A stretch of DNA of 50,221 nucleotides from Tharpella sp964457755 (lineage in GTDB: Bacteria > Desulfobacterota > Anaeroferrophillalia > Anaeroferrophillales > Tharpellaceae). Location of the stretch: assembly GCA_964457755.1 (NCBI GenBank), contig CAYWGC010000027.1, positions 1 through 50,221 on the forward strand, read 5' to 3'. Both the position numbers and the translations under genes were made by a program. The notes under the pieces were generated by a model. That model had not been told where the DNA came from and ran no database searches. It saw nothing but the letters and a program-made list of their open reading frames with translations. How positions within the stretch are numbered: the first letter of the stretch is position 1; every line of letters begins with the position of its first letter. Shown in pieces: positions 8,132 to 16,402 of this stretch.

Positions 8132-10384
8132 TTGCCCTCGACTCTCCCCACAACCAGCCAGGAAATCAACCATCTCGCCAACAAAGACCGTAAACGGCGA
8201 CGACGGGAGATTATTATCATCTGCATCCTGGCATGCATTATTACGGCTCTCTTCTACATCGAGATGAACCTGCCCAACCTGCCGACAGACCTCCCCATTC
8301 TCGGCAACGTCATCATTTTCGCTCTCATCAACATCAACATAATCCTCCTGCTTTTGTTGATTTTTCTGATCCTGCGCAATCTCATCAAACTCCTCCTGCA
8401 GAGAAAACGAAAGATTGTCGGATTTCGCTTACGCACCAAACTGGTAGTCGCTTTCATCTCCCTTTCACTCTTTCCCACTATCCTGCTCTTCGTTGCCGCC
8501 ACCGGTTTTATTCGTTTCAGCCTCGACAACTGGTTCTCAACCAATTTTGAAGCCTCTCTTGACGCATCACTGATTGTCGCCCAAGAGTATTACGACAACC
8601 TACAGAAACAAAACCAAGCTTTTGCCGCTGCCATCGCCTCCGAAACGACTCGTAAAGGGCTCCTGATCGGTGAGCAGGAAAATCTTGCGCAAAGCCTGGT
8701 CGATCTAAAACGTACTGAGTTTTTACTGGATGCAATTGCCATAATCCCCCAACCCGGTCCGGCCCTTGCCTGCGCCCTCAGCCTGAGCGACCAACTCAGC
8801 AAGGAACAATTTCAAACCGGCCTCGACCTGGATAGTAGCCCTCCACCCAAAAACCGCATCGTCCCACTTGACAGCGGCGCCGCCATGGTTCAAGGCTGGG
8901 CCCCTATATTTTCAATTTGGCAGGGTGACGAGGTCATAGCTCTCGCGGTTACGGTAAAACTTATACCGGCCCAACTAGCCTTGCAGATGCAAGGCATTTC
9001 GGAGAAATATACCGCCTACAAAAAAGCTAAAAACCTGGAGCTATACATCAAGAGCAACTACATTCTGACGTTTGTTCTGATTACGGCCCTGATCACCTTT
9101 ATATCTATCTGGTTTGGCTTCTACTTAGCCAAAGACATTACCGCACCGGTGCATGAATTGGCCCTGGCAACCCGGGAAATTGCCGGCGGCAACCTCGATT
9201 TCAGCATCGATATGGTAGCCAGTGACGAACTTGGCATTCTCGTAGATTCCTTCAACAGCATGACTGAAAAACTTCTCAAAAGTCGCGAGGAGAGCGAGCT
9301 TGCCCACCAGGAGATGAGCCGCATCAGCCTGGAACATGCCCAAAGACGCCGTTACATTGAGATTATTCTTGAAAATATCAATACCGGCGTCATCGCCCTT
9401 GACCGTAGCGGCCGGATCACCACCATCAACCGCGCCGCAGAAAAAATCTTTGCCCTCTCAGCCGCAGCCGTACAGGGCAAAAACTATCGCGACATATTCC
9501 ACCAGGAACTTATCCAAAAAATTCGCCAATATTTGAAAGAGAGCCCGAACGAACCTCACAAAGAGAGTAGTATCGAACTCACCATTCCCGACCACAACCG
9601 TTATATTGCAGTGCACTTCAGCCCCTTTTACGGTGAATCTGAATCCTACATCGGCATGCTGGTTTTGATCAATGATATGACCGAGCTGGTCAAAGCCCAA
9701 AAAACTGTAGCCTGGCGGGAGGTCGCCCGCCGCATCGCCCATGAAATCAAGAACCCATTAACCCCAATAGCCCTCTCGGCCCAACGCATTCAACGAAAAT
9801 ACAGTGGCTTAACTGAAGAGGGCGACCAAGTTTTAAAAGATTGCACGACCACCATTGTGCGCCAGGTCAACGACTTAAAATCACTGGTTAATGAGTTTTC
9901 CAGCTTTGCCCGGATGCCTCAGGCTAACCCCACATTGCAAAACCTCAACCGGATCATCGAAGAATCTCTCATTCTTTACCGCCAGAGCCACAATCGGATC
10001 AAGTTCACCTTTGAACCGGACTCAAGGATTACTGAGTTCCATCTCGATCACGAACAGATCAAACGGGTTATGACGAATTTGCTCGATAACGCTCTCGCGG
10101 CAATCCAGAAAGTTGACAACGGCCATATATGGATTGCCACCAGACTTGACAAAAGTTTGGAAATGGTTATTATCGAGCTCAATGATAATGGTCCGGGGAT
10201 TGACGAAAAAACCCAGGCCCGCCTTTTTGAACCCTATTTTTCGACTAAAAAGAGAGGAACCGGGCTGGGGCTGACGATTGTCAAAACCATCATCAACGAC
10301 CATCGAGGCTTTATAAGAGTGCGCGAAAACCATCTCAAAGGCACCTGCTTTGTCATTGAGCTACCAGTAATCAAGGAAATATGA
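8132..10384 (+). CDS. ntrY: NtrY-like membrane sensor histidine kinase
   Basis: Two-component sensor of 750 residues. In order: three N-terminal membrane helices (about 26-45, 54-87, 103-127), a sensory region outside the membrane (128-308), a fourth helix (310-333), HAMP (334-386), PAS (405-515), HisKA with phosphorylated H537 in RRIAHEIKNPLTP, and a HATPase domain with N649/N653, DNGPG at 685 and GTGLGL at 709. The architecture is that of NtrY. The likely start is a TTG two bases after the preceding stop, with only a weak ribosome site, so translation is probably coupled. Its stop overlaps the ntrX start (ATGA), so this is a matched pair. In related bacteria NtrYX responds to nitrogen or redox state; the signal here is unknown. 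Confidence 0.93.
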   Translation: MPSTLPTTSQEINHLANKDRKRRRREIIIICILACIITALFYIEMNLPNLPTDLPILGNVIIFALININIILLLLLIFLILRNLIKLLLQRKRKIVGFRLRTKLVVAFISLSLFPTILLFVAATGFIRFSLDNWFSTNFEASLDASLIVAQEYYDNLQKQNQAFAAAIASETTRKGLLIGEQENLAQSLVDLKRTEFLLDAIAIIPQPGPALACALSLSDQLSKEQFQTGLDLDSSPPPKNRIVPLDSGAAMVQGWAPIFSIWQGDEVIALAVTVKLIPAQLALQMQGISEKYTAYKKAKNLELYIKSNYILTFVLITALITFISIWFGFYLAKDITAPVHELALATREIAGGNLDFSIDMVASDELGILVDSFNSMTEKLLKSREESELAHQEMSRISLEHAQRRRYIEIILENINTGVIALDRSGRITTINRAAEKIFALSAAAVQGKNYRDIFHQELIQKIRQYLKESPNEPHKESSIELTIPDHNRYIAVHFSPFYGESESYIGMLVLINDMTELVKAQKTVAWREVARRIAHEIKNPLTPIALSAQRIQRKYSGLTEEGDQVLKDCTTTIVRQVNDLKSLVNEFSSFARMPQANPTLQNLNRIIEESLILYRQSHNRIKFTFEPDSRITEFHLDHEQIKRVMTNLLDNALAAIQKVDNGHIWIATRLDKSLEMVIIELNDNGPGIDEKTQARLFEPYFSTKKRGTGLGLTIVKTIINDHRGFIRVRENHLKGTCFVIELPVIKEI

Positions 10385-11760
10385 AAAAAACCATACTTAT
10401 AATTGATGACGAACCTGCCATCCGTCAATCAATGAGTGATATTTTCAGCGACGAAGGCTACACCGTTCTCTGCGCTGAAGACGGCAGCCAGGCTTTAAGC
10501 CTGCTTGAAAAAGAGATTCCCGACCTGATCTTTCTCGACATCTGGCTCCCCGACAGTGACGGTTTAAAACTTTTACCAGGCTTAAAAAAAGAACATCCCC
10601 AAGTACCCATCATCATGATCTCCGGGCATGGCACAATTGAAACCGCTGTCCAGGCCACCAAAATGGGGGCCTTTGATTTCATCGAAAAACCGCTCTCACT
10701 GGATAAATTGGTAATCACTGCCAGTAACGCCCTGACTATTTCACGTCTCCAAGAAGAGAATGTTCGCCTCAGACAAAAGTATGATGAAAATCGCCTGATC
10801 GGCAATAGCAAGAGCATTAATCAACTTAAGGAACAAATCAGAATTATTGCTCCGACCGATGGCTGGGTATTGGTAATCGGTGAAAACGGCACTGGTAAAG
10901 AGCTTGTCGCCCGGGAGATTCATCGCCTGAGCAGCCGCCACGAATGCCCTTTCATCGACGTCAACTGCGCCGCCATCCCCGACAACCTCATCGAATCGGA
11001 GCTTTTCGGATATGAAAAAGGGGCCTTCACCGGAGCCGATCAGCGCCAAAAGGGAAAATTTGAGCAGAGTCATGAAGGAACTATTTTTCTCGACGAGATC
11101 GGCGATATGAGCCTCAACACTCAAGCCAAGATCCTAAGGGTGCTGCAGGAAAAATCCTTTACCCGCTTAGGCAACAGTAAAAACATCCCGATAAATGTCC
11201 GCATCATCGCCGCCACCAATAAAGACCTCGAAGAAGAGATCGCCCAGGGAAATTTTCGCCAGGATCTTTTCTACCGCCTCAATGTCCTGCCGATCCAGGT
11301 CCCACCCTTAAAGGACCGCAGTGAAGACATTCCTATATTGGCTGAAAGCTTTCTCGCAAGTTTCTACACCAATCACGGTGGCCCCTTCAAACATCTGGCC
11401 CCTGAAGTCATCAACCAACTAAAAAAATACCACTGGCCCGGCAATGTCCGCGAGCTCAAAAATCTGATGGAACGACTCTCCATAATGTGCGCCACTGAAC
11501 TTGTTCAGATAAATGATCTGCCCCCCTATTTGAGAACCGGAGTACAAACAGAAGGTGACCCTAACCATAATGCAATATGGAACAAGCTTATGGAGTCGGG
11601 CTCCCTTAGCGAAGCCGTTAAAGATTTTGAAAAGCTCTACATTTCCAGCAAACTCCGTGAAAATAATTGGAATATTTCAAAAACAGCTAATCTTATCGGG
11701 GCAACCCGGCGCAACTTGCATCGCAAAATCAACGCCTTAGCTATAACTCAAACGGATTAA
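10381..11760 (+). CDS. ntrX: NtrX-like sigma-54-dependent response regulator
   Basis: 459 residues: receiver domain (1-120) with acceptor D53 and acidic D9/D10, then an AAA+ sigma-54 interaction domain with Walker A GENGTGKE (167-174), GAFTGA (214-219, the loop that contacts sigma-54), Walker B GTIFLDEI (233-240) and an arginine-finger region. The C-terminal Fis-type helix-turn-helix is near 428-455. The intact GAFTGA loop means it can activate sigma-54 promoters; many alphaproteobacterial NtrX proteins have lost it. It overlaps the kinase gene by four bases and is followed two bases later by parE. Confidence 0.94.
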   Translation: MKKTILIIDDEPAIRQSMSDIFSDEGYTVLCAEDGSQALSLLEKEIPDLIFLDIWLPDSDGLKLLPGLKKEHPQVPIIMISGHGTIETAVQATKMGAFDFIEKPLSLDKLVITASNALTISRLQEENVRLRQKYDENRLIGNSKSINQLKEQIRIIAPTDGWVLVIGENGTGKELVAREIHRLSSRHECPFIDVNCAAIPDNLIESELFGYEKGAFTGADQRQKGKFEQSHEGTIFLDEIGDMSLNTQAKILRVLQEKSFTRLGNSKNIPINVRIIAATNKDLEEEIAQGNFRQDLFYRLNVLPIQVPPLKDRSEDIPILAESFLASFYTNHGGPFKHLAPEVINQLKKYHWPGNVRELKNLMERLSIMCATELVQINDLPPYLRTGVQTEGDPNHNAIWNKLMESGSLSEAVKDFEKLYISSKLRENNWNISKTANLIGATRRNLHRKINALAITQTD

Positions 11761-11762
11761 CT

Positions 11763-13655
11763 ATGCACAGCAATAACAACTATAATGCCGATGCCATCGA
11801 GGTGCTCAAGGGCCTTGACCCGGTTAAACTTCGGCCCGGCATGTACACCGATACCACCCGGCCCAACCATCTTGCCCAGGAAGTTATCGACAACAGCGTC
11901 GATGAGGCGATAGCTGGATTTGCGAATCGCCTCGAGGTCACTCTCTACGCCGACAACTCGGTTGAAGTCAAAGATAACGGCCGGGGAATGCCGGTTGACA
12001 TTCATCCTGAAGAGAAAGTACCGGGTATTGAATTAATTCTTACAAGACTCCATGCCGGGGCTAAATTTTCTCAGAAAAACTATCAATTTTCCGGCGGCCT
12101 GCACGGGGTTGGGGTTTCGGTTGTCAACGCCCTTTCCGAACGTCTTGAAGTCGAAGTCCGCCGCGACGGGGGTCGCTTCAGCTGTGCTTACGCAGCCGGT
12201 GAGGCGACCAAACCATTAGTCAGAATCGAAGATATTGGCCGCCGCAATACGGGTACCAGCATCCGCTTTTGGCCAGACCCGAAATATTTCGACTCACCTA
12301 AATTTGTGGCAGCAAAACTGGTACATGCCCTGCGCGCCAAAGCCGTCCTCTGCCCGGGCCTTAAAGTAAGCTTTAAAGACGACATCAACAACGAGACCTA
12401 CGAGTGGCACTTCATCGATGGTCTATCCGACTACCTCAAACAAAGCCTCGGCGACTACCCCCAGATACCAACCCCGCCTTTTACCCTCAAGTTCAAAGGA
12501 GAATATGAAAGCGTCAACTGGGCCCTCACCTGGCTCCCCGAGGGCGGAGAACTGATCACCGAAAGCTACGTCAACCTGATCCCCACCTCACAAGGCGGCA
12601 CCCATGTCAACGGTTTGCGCAGCGGCCTCCTGGCGGCCTTGAAAGAATTCTGTGATTTTCGCAATCTGCTGCCTCGAGGGGTTAAGCTCTCCCCTGAAGA
12701 CAGCTGGGAACACTGCAGTTACATCATCTCTTTAAAGATGCCAGACCCTCAATTCTCCGGGCAAACTAAAGAGCGTCTCACCTCAAGGGAGAGTGCTTCA
12801 TTTATATCTGGAACCGTCAAAGACGCTTTCAGCCTCTGGCTCAACGAACACCCTTCGATTGGTGAAGAGCTCGCCGCCCTGGCCATCGCCAATGCCCAGA
12901 AACGGCAGCGGGCGGCCAAGAAAGTTGAACGCAAAAAAATTACCAACGGCCCGGCCCTCCCTGGAAAACTGGCCGACTGTGTCAGTCAGGATCCGACTCT
13001 AGGTGAACTTTTTCTGGTTGAAGGTGACTCCGCCGGGGGCTCCGCAAAACAAGCTCGAGACCGGAACTTCCAAGCCGTCATGCCATTGCGGGGTAAAATT
13101 CTCAACACCTGGGAGAGTGATGTCGAAATTATCATGGCCTCCAAGGAGATCCACGACATCGCGGCGGCGATCGGCGTCGATCCCGGCTCTTCCAACCTTG
13201 ACCATTTACGCTACAATAAAATCTGCGTCCTGGCCGACGCCGACTCCGACGGTCTTCATATTGCGACCCTGATCTGCGCCCTCTTCCTGCGTCACTTTAA
13301 ACCCCTGGTTACAGCTGGCCATCTCTACATCGCCATGCCCCCACTCTACCGCATTGACCGAGGCAAAGAGGTCTACTACGCCCTTGATGAAGCGGAAAAA
13401 AATGGACTTTTAGATCGTCTTAACGGCGAAAAAAAGACCGGCAAGATAAACCTGCAAAGATTCAAAGGCCTGGGCGAGATGAATCCTTTACAACTTCGCG
13501 AAACCACCATGGCCGCAGAAACCAGACGCCTGGTGCGCCTTAACCTCGATCACGAAGAAGATGATTTCAAGATTATGGATATGATGCTGGCCAAGAAAAG
13601 ATCGGCCGACCGCCGCCAATGGCTGGAGAGTAAAGGCTGCTTAGCAGAGGTATAA
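11763..13655 (+). CDS. parE: DNA topoisomerase IV subunit B
   Basis: ATPase subunit of the type IIA topoisomerase that decatenates daughter chromosomes. 630 residues, the ParE size, without the extra C-terminal insert of many GyrB proteins. The GHKL ATPase region has EVIDNSVDEA (E40-A49), DNGRGMPV and GGLHGVGVSVVNALS. The Toprim domain has LVEGDSAGGSA with catalytic E420 and ADADSDG with D492 and D494. parC follows after a 98-bp gap that holds a heptamer repeat array. The ParE/ParC pairing supports Topo IV over gyrase, though only a tree would settle it. Confidence 0.94.
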   Translation: MHSNNNYNADAIEVLKGLDPVKLRPGMYTDTTRPNHLAQEVIDNSVDEAIAGFANRLEVTLYADNSVEVKDNGRGMPVDIHPEEKVPGIELILTRLHAGAKFSQKNYQFSGGLHGVGVSVVNALSERLEVEVRRDGGRFSCAYAAGEATKPLVRIEDIGRRNTGTSIRFWPDPKYFDSPKFVAAKLVHALRAKAVLCPGLKVSFKDDINNETYEWHFIDGLSDYLKQSLGDYPQIPTPPFTLKFKGEYESVNWALTWLPEGGELITESYVNLIPTSQGGTHVNGLRSGLLAALKEFCDFRNLLPRGVKLSPEDSWEHCSYIISLKMPDPQFSGQTKERLTSRESASFISGTVKDAFSLWLNEHPSIGEELAALAIANAQKRQRAAKKVERKKITNGPALPGKLADCVSQDPTLGELFLVEGDSAGGSAKQARDRNFQAVMPLRGKILNTWESDVEIIMASKEIHDIAAAIGVDPGSSNLDHLRYNKICVLADADSDGLHIATLICALFLRHFKPLVTAGHLYIAMPPLYRIDRGKEVYYALDEAEKNGLLDRLNGEKKTGKINLQRFKGLGEMNPLQLRETTMAAETRRLVRLNLDHEEDDFKIMDMMLAKKRSADRRQWLESKGCLAEV

Positions 13656-13663
13656 TTAAGAAC

Positions 13664-13740
13664 AGTTCAAGGTTCAGAGTTCAAAGCTCTAAACTCTAAA
13701 CTCTGAACTCTGAACTCTGAACTCTGAATATTGAATATTG
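13664..13740 (+). repeat. array of eleven 7-bp repeats between parE and parC
   Basis: The gap reads as heptamers in register: AGTTCAA, GGTTCAG, AGTTCAA, AGCTCTA, AACTCTA, AACTCTG four times, AATATTG twice. The first units are the reverse complement of the later ones (AGTTCAG against CTGAACT), so GTTCAGAGTTCA can pair with TGAACTCTGAAC as a 12-bp stem. It ends 13 bp before the parC start. Related heptamer runs are at the 3' ends of aroE and purN. Such arrays usually change length by slippage; a role as terminator or spacer is only a guess. Confidence 0.9.
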
Positions 13741-13753
13741 AACTGAAAAAACT

Positions 13754-16030
13754 ATGACAAAAGCTACCCAGATCATTCCCAACGAGTGCGAAAGCCAATT
13801 CCTTGGCCAGTTTACCGAAAAAGCCTATCTTGAATACGCCATGTATGTCATCCTTGACCGGGCCCTGCCCAACATTGGTGACGGGCTTAAACCGGTTCAG
13901 CGGCGGATTGTCTACGCAATGTCGGAACTGGGCTTAAAAGCCGGATCTAAATATAAAAAATCAGCCCGTACTGTCGGTGACGTTTTAGGCAAATTCCACC
14001 CCCACGGCGACTCCGCCTGCTACGAAGCGATGGTTTTAATGGCCCAACCTTTCACCTATCGCTACCCTCTGGTCGACGGACAAGGCAACTGGGGCGCGCC
14101 GGATGACCCGAAATCTTTTGCCGCCATGCGCTATACCGAATCTCGGCTTTCACCCTATGCCGATCTCCTGTTAAGTGAACTGGCCCAAGGTACGGTTGAG
14201 TGGGGCGATAACTTTGATGGCACTCTCAAAGAACCCAAACTGCTGCCGGCCCGTCTCCCTAATATCCTCTTAAATGGCAGTACCGGGATTGCGGTCGGCA
14301 TGGCAACTGACATTCCCCCGCACAATTTAAGTGAAGTGGCCGCAGCTTGCATCCACCTGCTTGATCATCCTGATGCGACAACCGCCGAACTTTGTCAATT
14401 CATCTTAGGTCCCGATTTCCCCTCGCAGGCCGAAATCATCACGCCCCGTCAGGAGATTATAAACATCTACGAGAAAGGTAACGGTTCCCTGAAAATGCGA
14501 GCCGTCTATCAAAAAGAGGAGAATGACATCGTCATAACAGCCCTGCCCCACCAGGCTTCTGGAGCCCGGGTCATGGAGCAGATCGCGGCCCAGATGCAGG
14601 CTAAAAAACTCCCCATGATAGCTGATTTGCGGGATGAATCAGACCATGAAGAGCCGGTTCGCCTGGTCATCATTCCCCGTTCGAACCGGATTGATGTTGA
14701 ACTATTAATGGCCCACCTTTTTGCGACCACCGATCTTGAAAAAAACTATCGGGTCAACCTCAACCTGATCGCTCTCGACGGGCGCCCCCGGGTCATGGGC
14801 CTGGCCGAGCTGCTCAACGAATGGCTGAGCTTCCGCACCGACGTGGTCCGTCGGCGCCTCAACTTTCGCCTGGAAAAAGTCCTCTCCCGCCTGCACATCC
14901 TGGCGGGTTTACTGATCGCCTTTCTCAACCTTGATAAAGTCATTGAAATCATTCGCAACAATGACCGACCCAAGCCCATCCTTATTGAGCGCTTCAGCTT
15001 AAGTGAAGTCCAAGCCGAAGCCATTTTAGAACTCAAACTACGCCATCTGGCTAAACTGGAAGAGATTAAAATCAGAGGTGAAGAGGGTGAACTGGAGAAG
15101 GAACGGCTGGCTTTAGGAGATATTTTAGGTTCGAGCCGTAAACTCAAAAACCTGATCCGCAAAGAGATTAAGGCCGACGCTAAACGCTACGGTGATGCAC
15201 GCCGTTCGCCAACCGTAACCCGCAGCGAAGCTCAGGCCTTGAGCACAACTGACCTCTTGCCCAGCGAAGCCATCACGGTCATTATTTCTGAGAAAGGCTG
15301 GGTCCGGGCCGCCAAAGGACACGACATTGACCCGGAAAAGATCAATTACCGGGCGGGAGACAGTTTCAAAACCTCTGTACCGGGACGCAGTAATCAACCC
15401 GTCGTTTTCCTGGCTGCCAATGGCCGCTGCTACAGCCTGGCGGCCCACACTCTGCCTTCGGCCCGCAGCCACGGAGAACCTTTAAGTGGGCGCCTGCAAC
15501 TTGAAAACGAAAGCCCTATTGAACATCTGTTGATGGGAGAAGGGGATGAACTTTTCCTGATGGCCTCCGACAACGGTTATGGTTTCATTACTCATTTAAG
15601 TGAATTTTTAAGCAAAAACCGTAACGGCAAAGCCGTGCTCACACTCCCAGCATCAGCCTTGCCCTTACCACCTTTACGCTTAAAAAATTTACAGGAGGAG
15701 CAATTGGTCGCTTTAAGCAGCAGCGGCCGGATGTTGATTTTCCCCCTTACCCAGCTCCCCCTGATGGCCCGGGGCAAAGGCAACAAGATCATCAACCTCA
15801 ATCCTGGACGCAGCGGGCATGAAATTGAAACGTTAAAATCGGTCGTTATCCTGCCCCCTCATGCGACCTTAAGAGTTCATGCCGGACGCCGGCATCTGAC
15901 CCTCAAGAATGAGAACCTTAAAGACTATTTCGGTAACCGAGGACGCCGCGGCCAAATGCTCCCCCGGGGCTTACAAAAAGCCGAACACCTTGAAGTTATA
16001 GAAGTTGCGGAGAATAATGGTCAGAAGTAA
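13754..16030 (+). CDS. parC: DNA topoisomerase IV subunit A
   Basis: DNA cleavage subunit of topoisomerase IV, 758 residues. The catalytic tyrosine is Y127 in AAMRYTESRL, next to R126. The quinolone-resistance region reads HPHGDSACYEAMVLMAQ (81-97), with S87 and E91 in the wild-type state as in E. coli ParC S80/E84. The C-terminal part shows beta-pinwheel-like repeats (VIISEKGWVRAAKG, FLMASDNGYGFIT, LVALSSSGRMLIFPL). It is followed 17 bp later by the selenoprotein gene, probably in one transcript. Confidence 0.95.
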   Translation: MTKATQIIPNECESQFLGQFTEKAYLEYAMYVILDRALPNIGDGLKPVQRRIVYAMSELGLKAGSKYKKSARTVGDVLGKFHPHGDSACYEAMVLMAQPFTYRYPLVDGQGNWGAPDDPKSFAAMRYTESRLSPYADLLLSELAQGTVEWGDNFDGTLKEPKLLPARLPNILLNGSTGIAVGMATDIPPHNLSEVAAACIHLLDHPDATTAELCQFILGPDFPSQAEIITPRQEIINIYEKGNGSLKMRAVYQKEENDIVITALPHQASGARVMEQIAAQMQAKKLPMIADLRDESDHEEPVRLVIIPRSNRIDVELLMAHLFATTDLEKNYRVNLNLIALDGRPRVMGLAELLNEWLSFRTDVVRRRLNFRLEKVLSRLHILAGLLIAFLNLDKVIEIIRNNDRPKPILIERFSLSEVQAEAILELKLRHLAKLEEIKIRGEEGELEKERLALGDILGSSRKLKNLIRKEIKADAKRYGDARRSPTVTRSEAQALSTTDLLPSEAITVIISEKGWVRAAKGHDIDPEKINYRAGDSFKTSVPGRSNQPVVFLAANGRCYSLAAHTLPSARSHGEPLSGRLQLENESPIEHLLMGEGDELFLMASDNGYGFITHLSEFLSKNRNGKAVLTLPASALPLPPLRLKNLQEEQLVALSSSGRMLIFPLTQLPLMARGKGNKIINLNPGRSGHEIETLKSVVILPPHATLRVHAGRRHLTLKNENLKDYFGNRGRRGQMLPRGLQKAEHLEVIEVAENNGQK

Positions 16031-16047
16031 AAAAAGGAGACCAAACC

Positions 16048-16389
16048 ATGGTGATTGATTGGGCCTACCTGCGTAAAGGTTGAACTTCTTGTAAAAAAAC
16101 CCAGGAGTTCCTGGAAAAACATGACTTAAAGATCACGGAAACCATTGATGCCCGCAAAGAGAAGATAGATGACAGCAAAGCCTGGGATATCCTCGCAAAA
16201 GCCAACAATATAGCTATTGCGAAAGGTAAAAAAGAGCTCCGTTTAACCCCTTCTGACGTAAACAGGCCTGACATCCTCAAAGCTGCCATGGGTCCAAGTG
16301 GTAACCTCAGGGCTCCAACCTTAAGAATCGGCGACAACTTTTTGGTCGGCTTTAAGCTTGAACTATATCAGTCTACCCTTTTAGAGTGA
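16048..16389 (+). CDS. ArsC/Spx-like selenoprotein (in-frame TGA at codon 12)
   Basis: Read with TGA at 16081-16083 as selenocysteine, this frame gives a 113-residue thioredoxin-fold protein. It has LRKGUTSCKK (U12, C15: a U-x-x-C redox pair) near the N-terminus and GNLRAPTLRIGDNFLVGF near the C-terminus, matching the ArsC-like family that NCBI names ArsC family (seleno)protein, where Cys and Sec swap at this site. AAGGAGA precedes the ATG at a good distance, and the frame stays open for 101 codons after the TGA, ending at a second TGA. No suitable in-frame start exists soon after codon 12. A SECIS-like hairpin follows the UGA, and tRNA-Sec is encoded at 31305-31402. A thiol/selenol oxidoreductase role is likely; the substrate is unknown. 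Confidence 0.93.
16081..16121 (+). promoter_or_regulatory. bacterial SECIS element following UGA
   Basis: Directly after the in-frame UGA the mRNA can form CCAGG-AGUU-CCUGG (16101-16114), a five-pair stem and a tetraloop with G in its second position. That G lies 24 bases after the UGA, within the usual range for SelB-binding hairpins. Outer bases UGU (16090-16092) and ACA (16119-16121) could add a lower stem across an A-rich internal loop. SelB contacts the apical loop G/U in known bacterial SECIS elements. Confidence 0.8.
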
Positions 16390-16402
16390 TAAATGCCGAC
16401 CT

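Noticed and set aside
13664..13740. Heptamer array considered as a small CRISPR
   Set aside because: Units are 7 bp and contiguous, with no spacers and no cas genes.
13834..14044. Quinolone-resistance change in parC
   Set aside because: The region reads S87 and E91 as in sensitive ParC, so no resistance change is seen.
16065..16337. 90-codon open frame on the minus strand
   Set aside because: It lies antisense to the selenoprotein gene and has no ribosome site or family match; the plus-strand frame with TGA as Sec explains the region.
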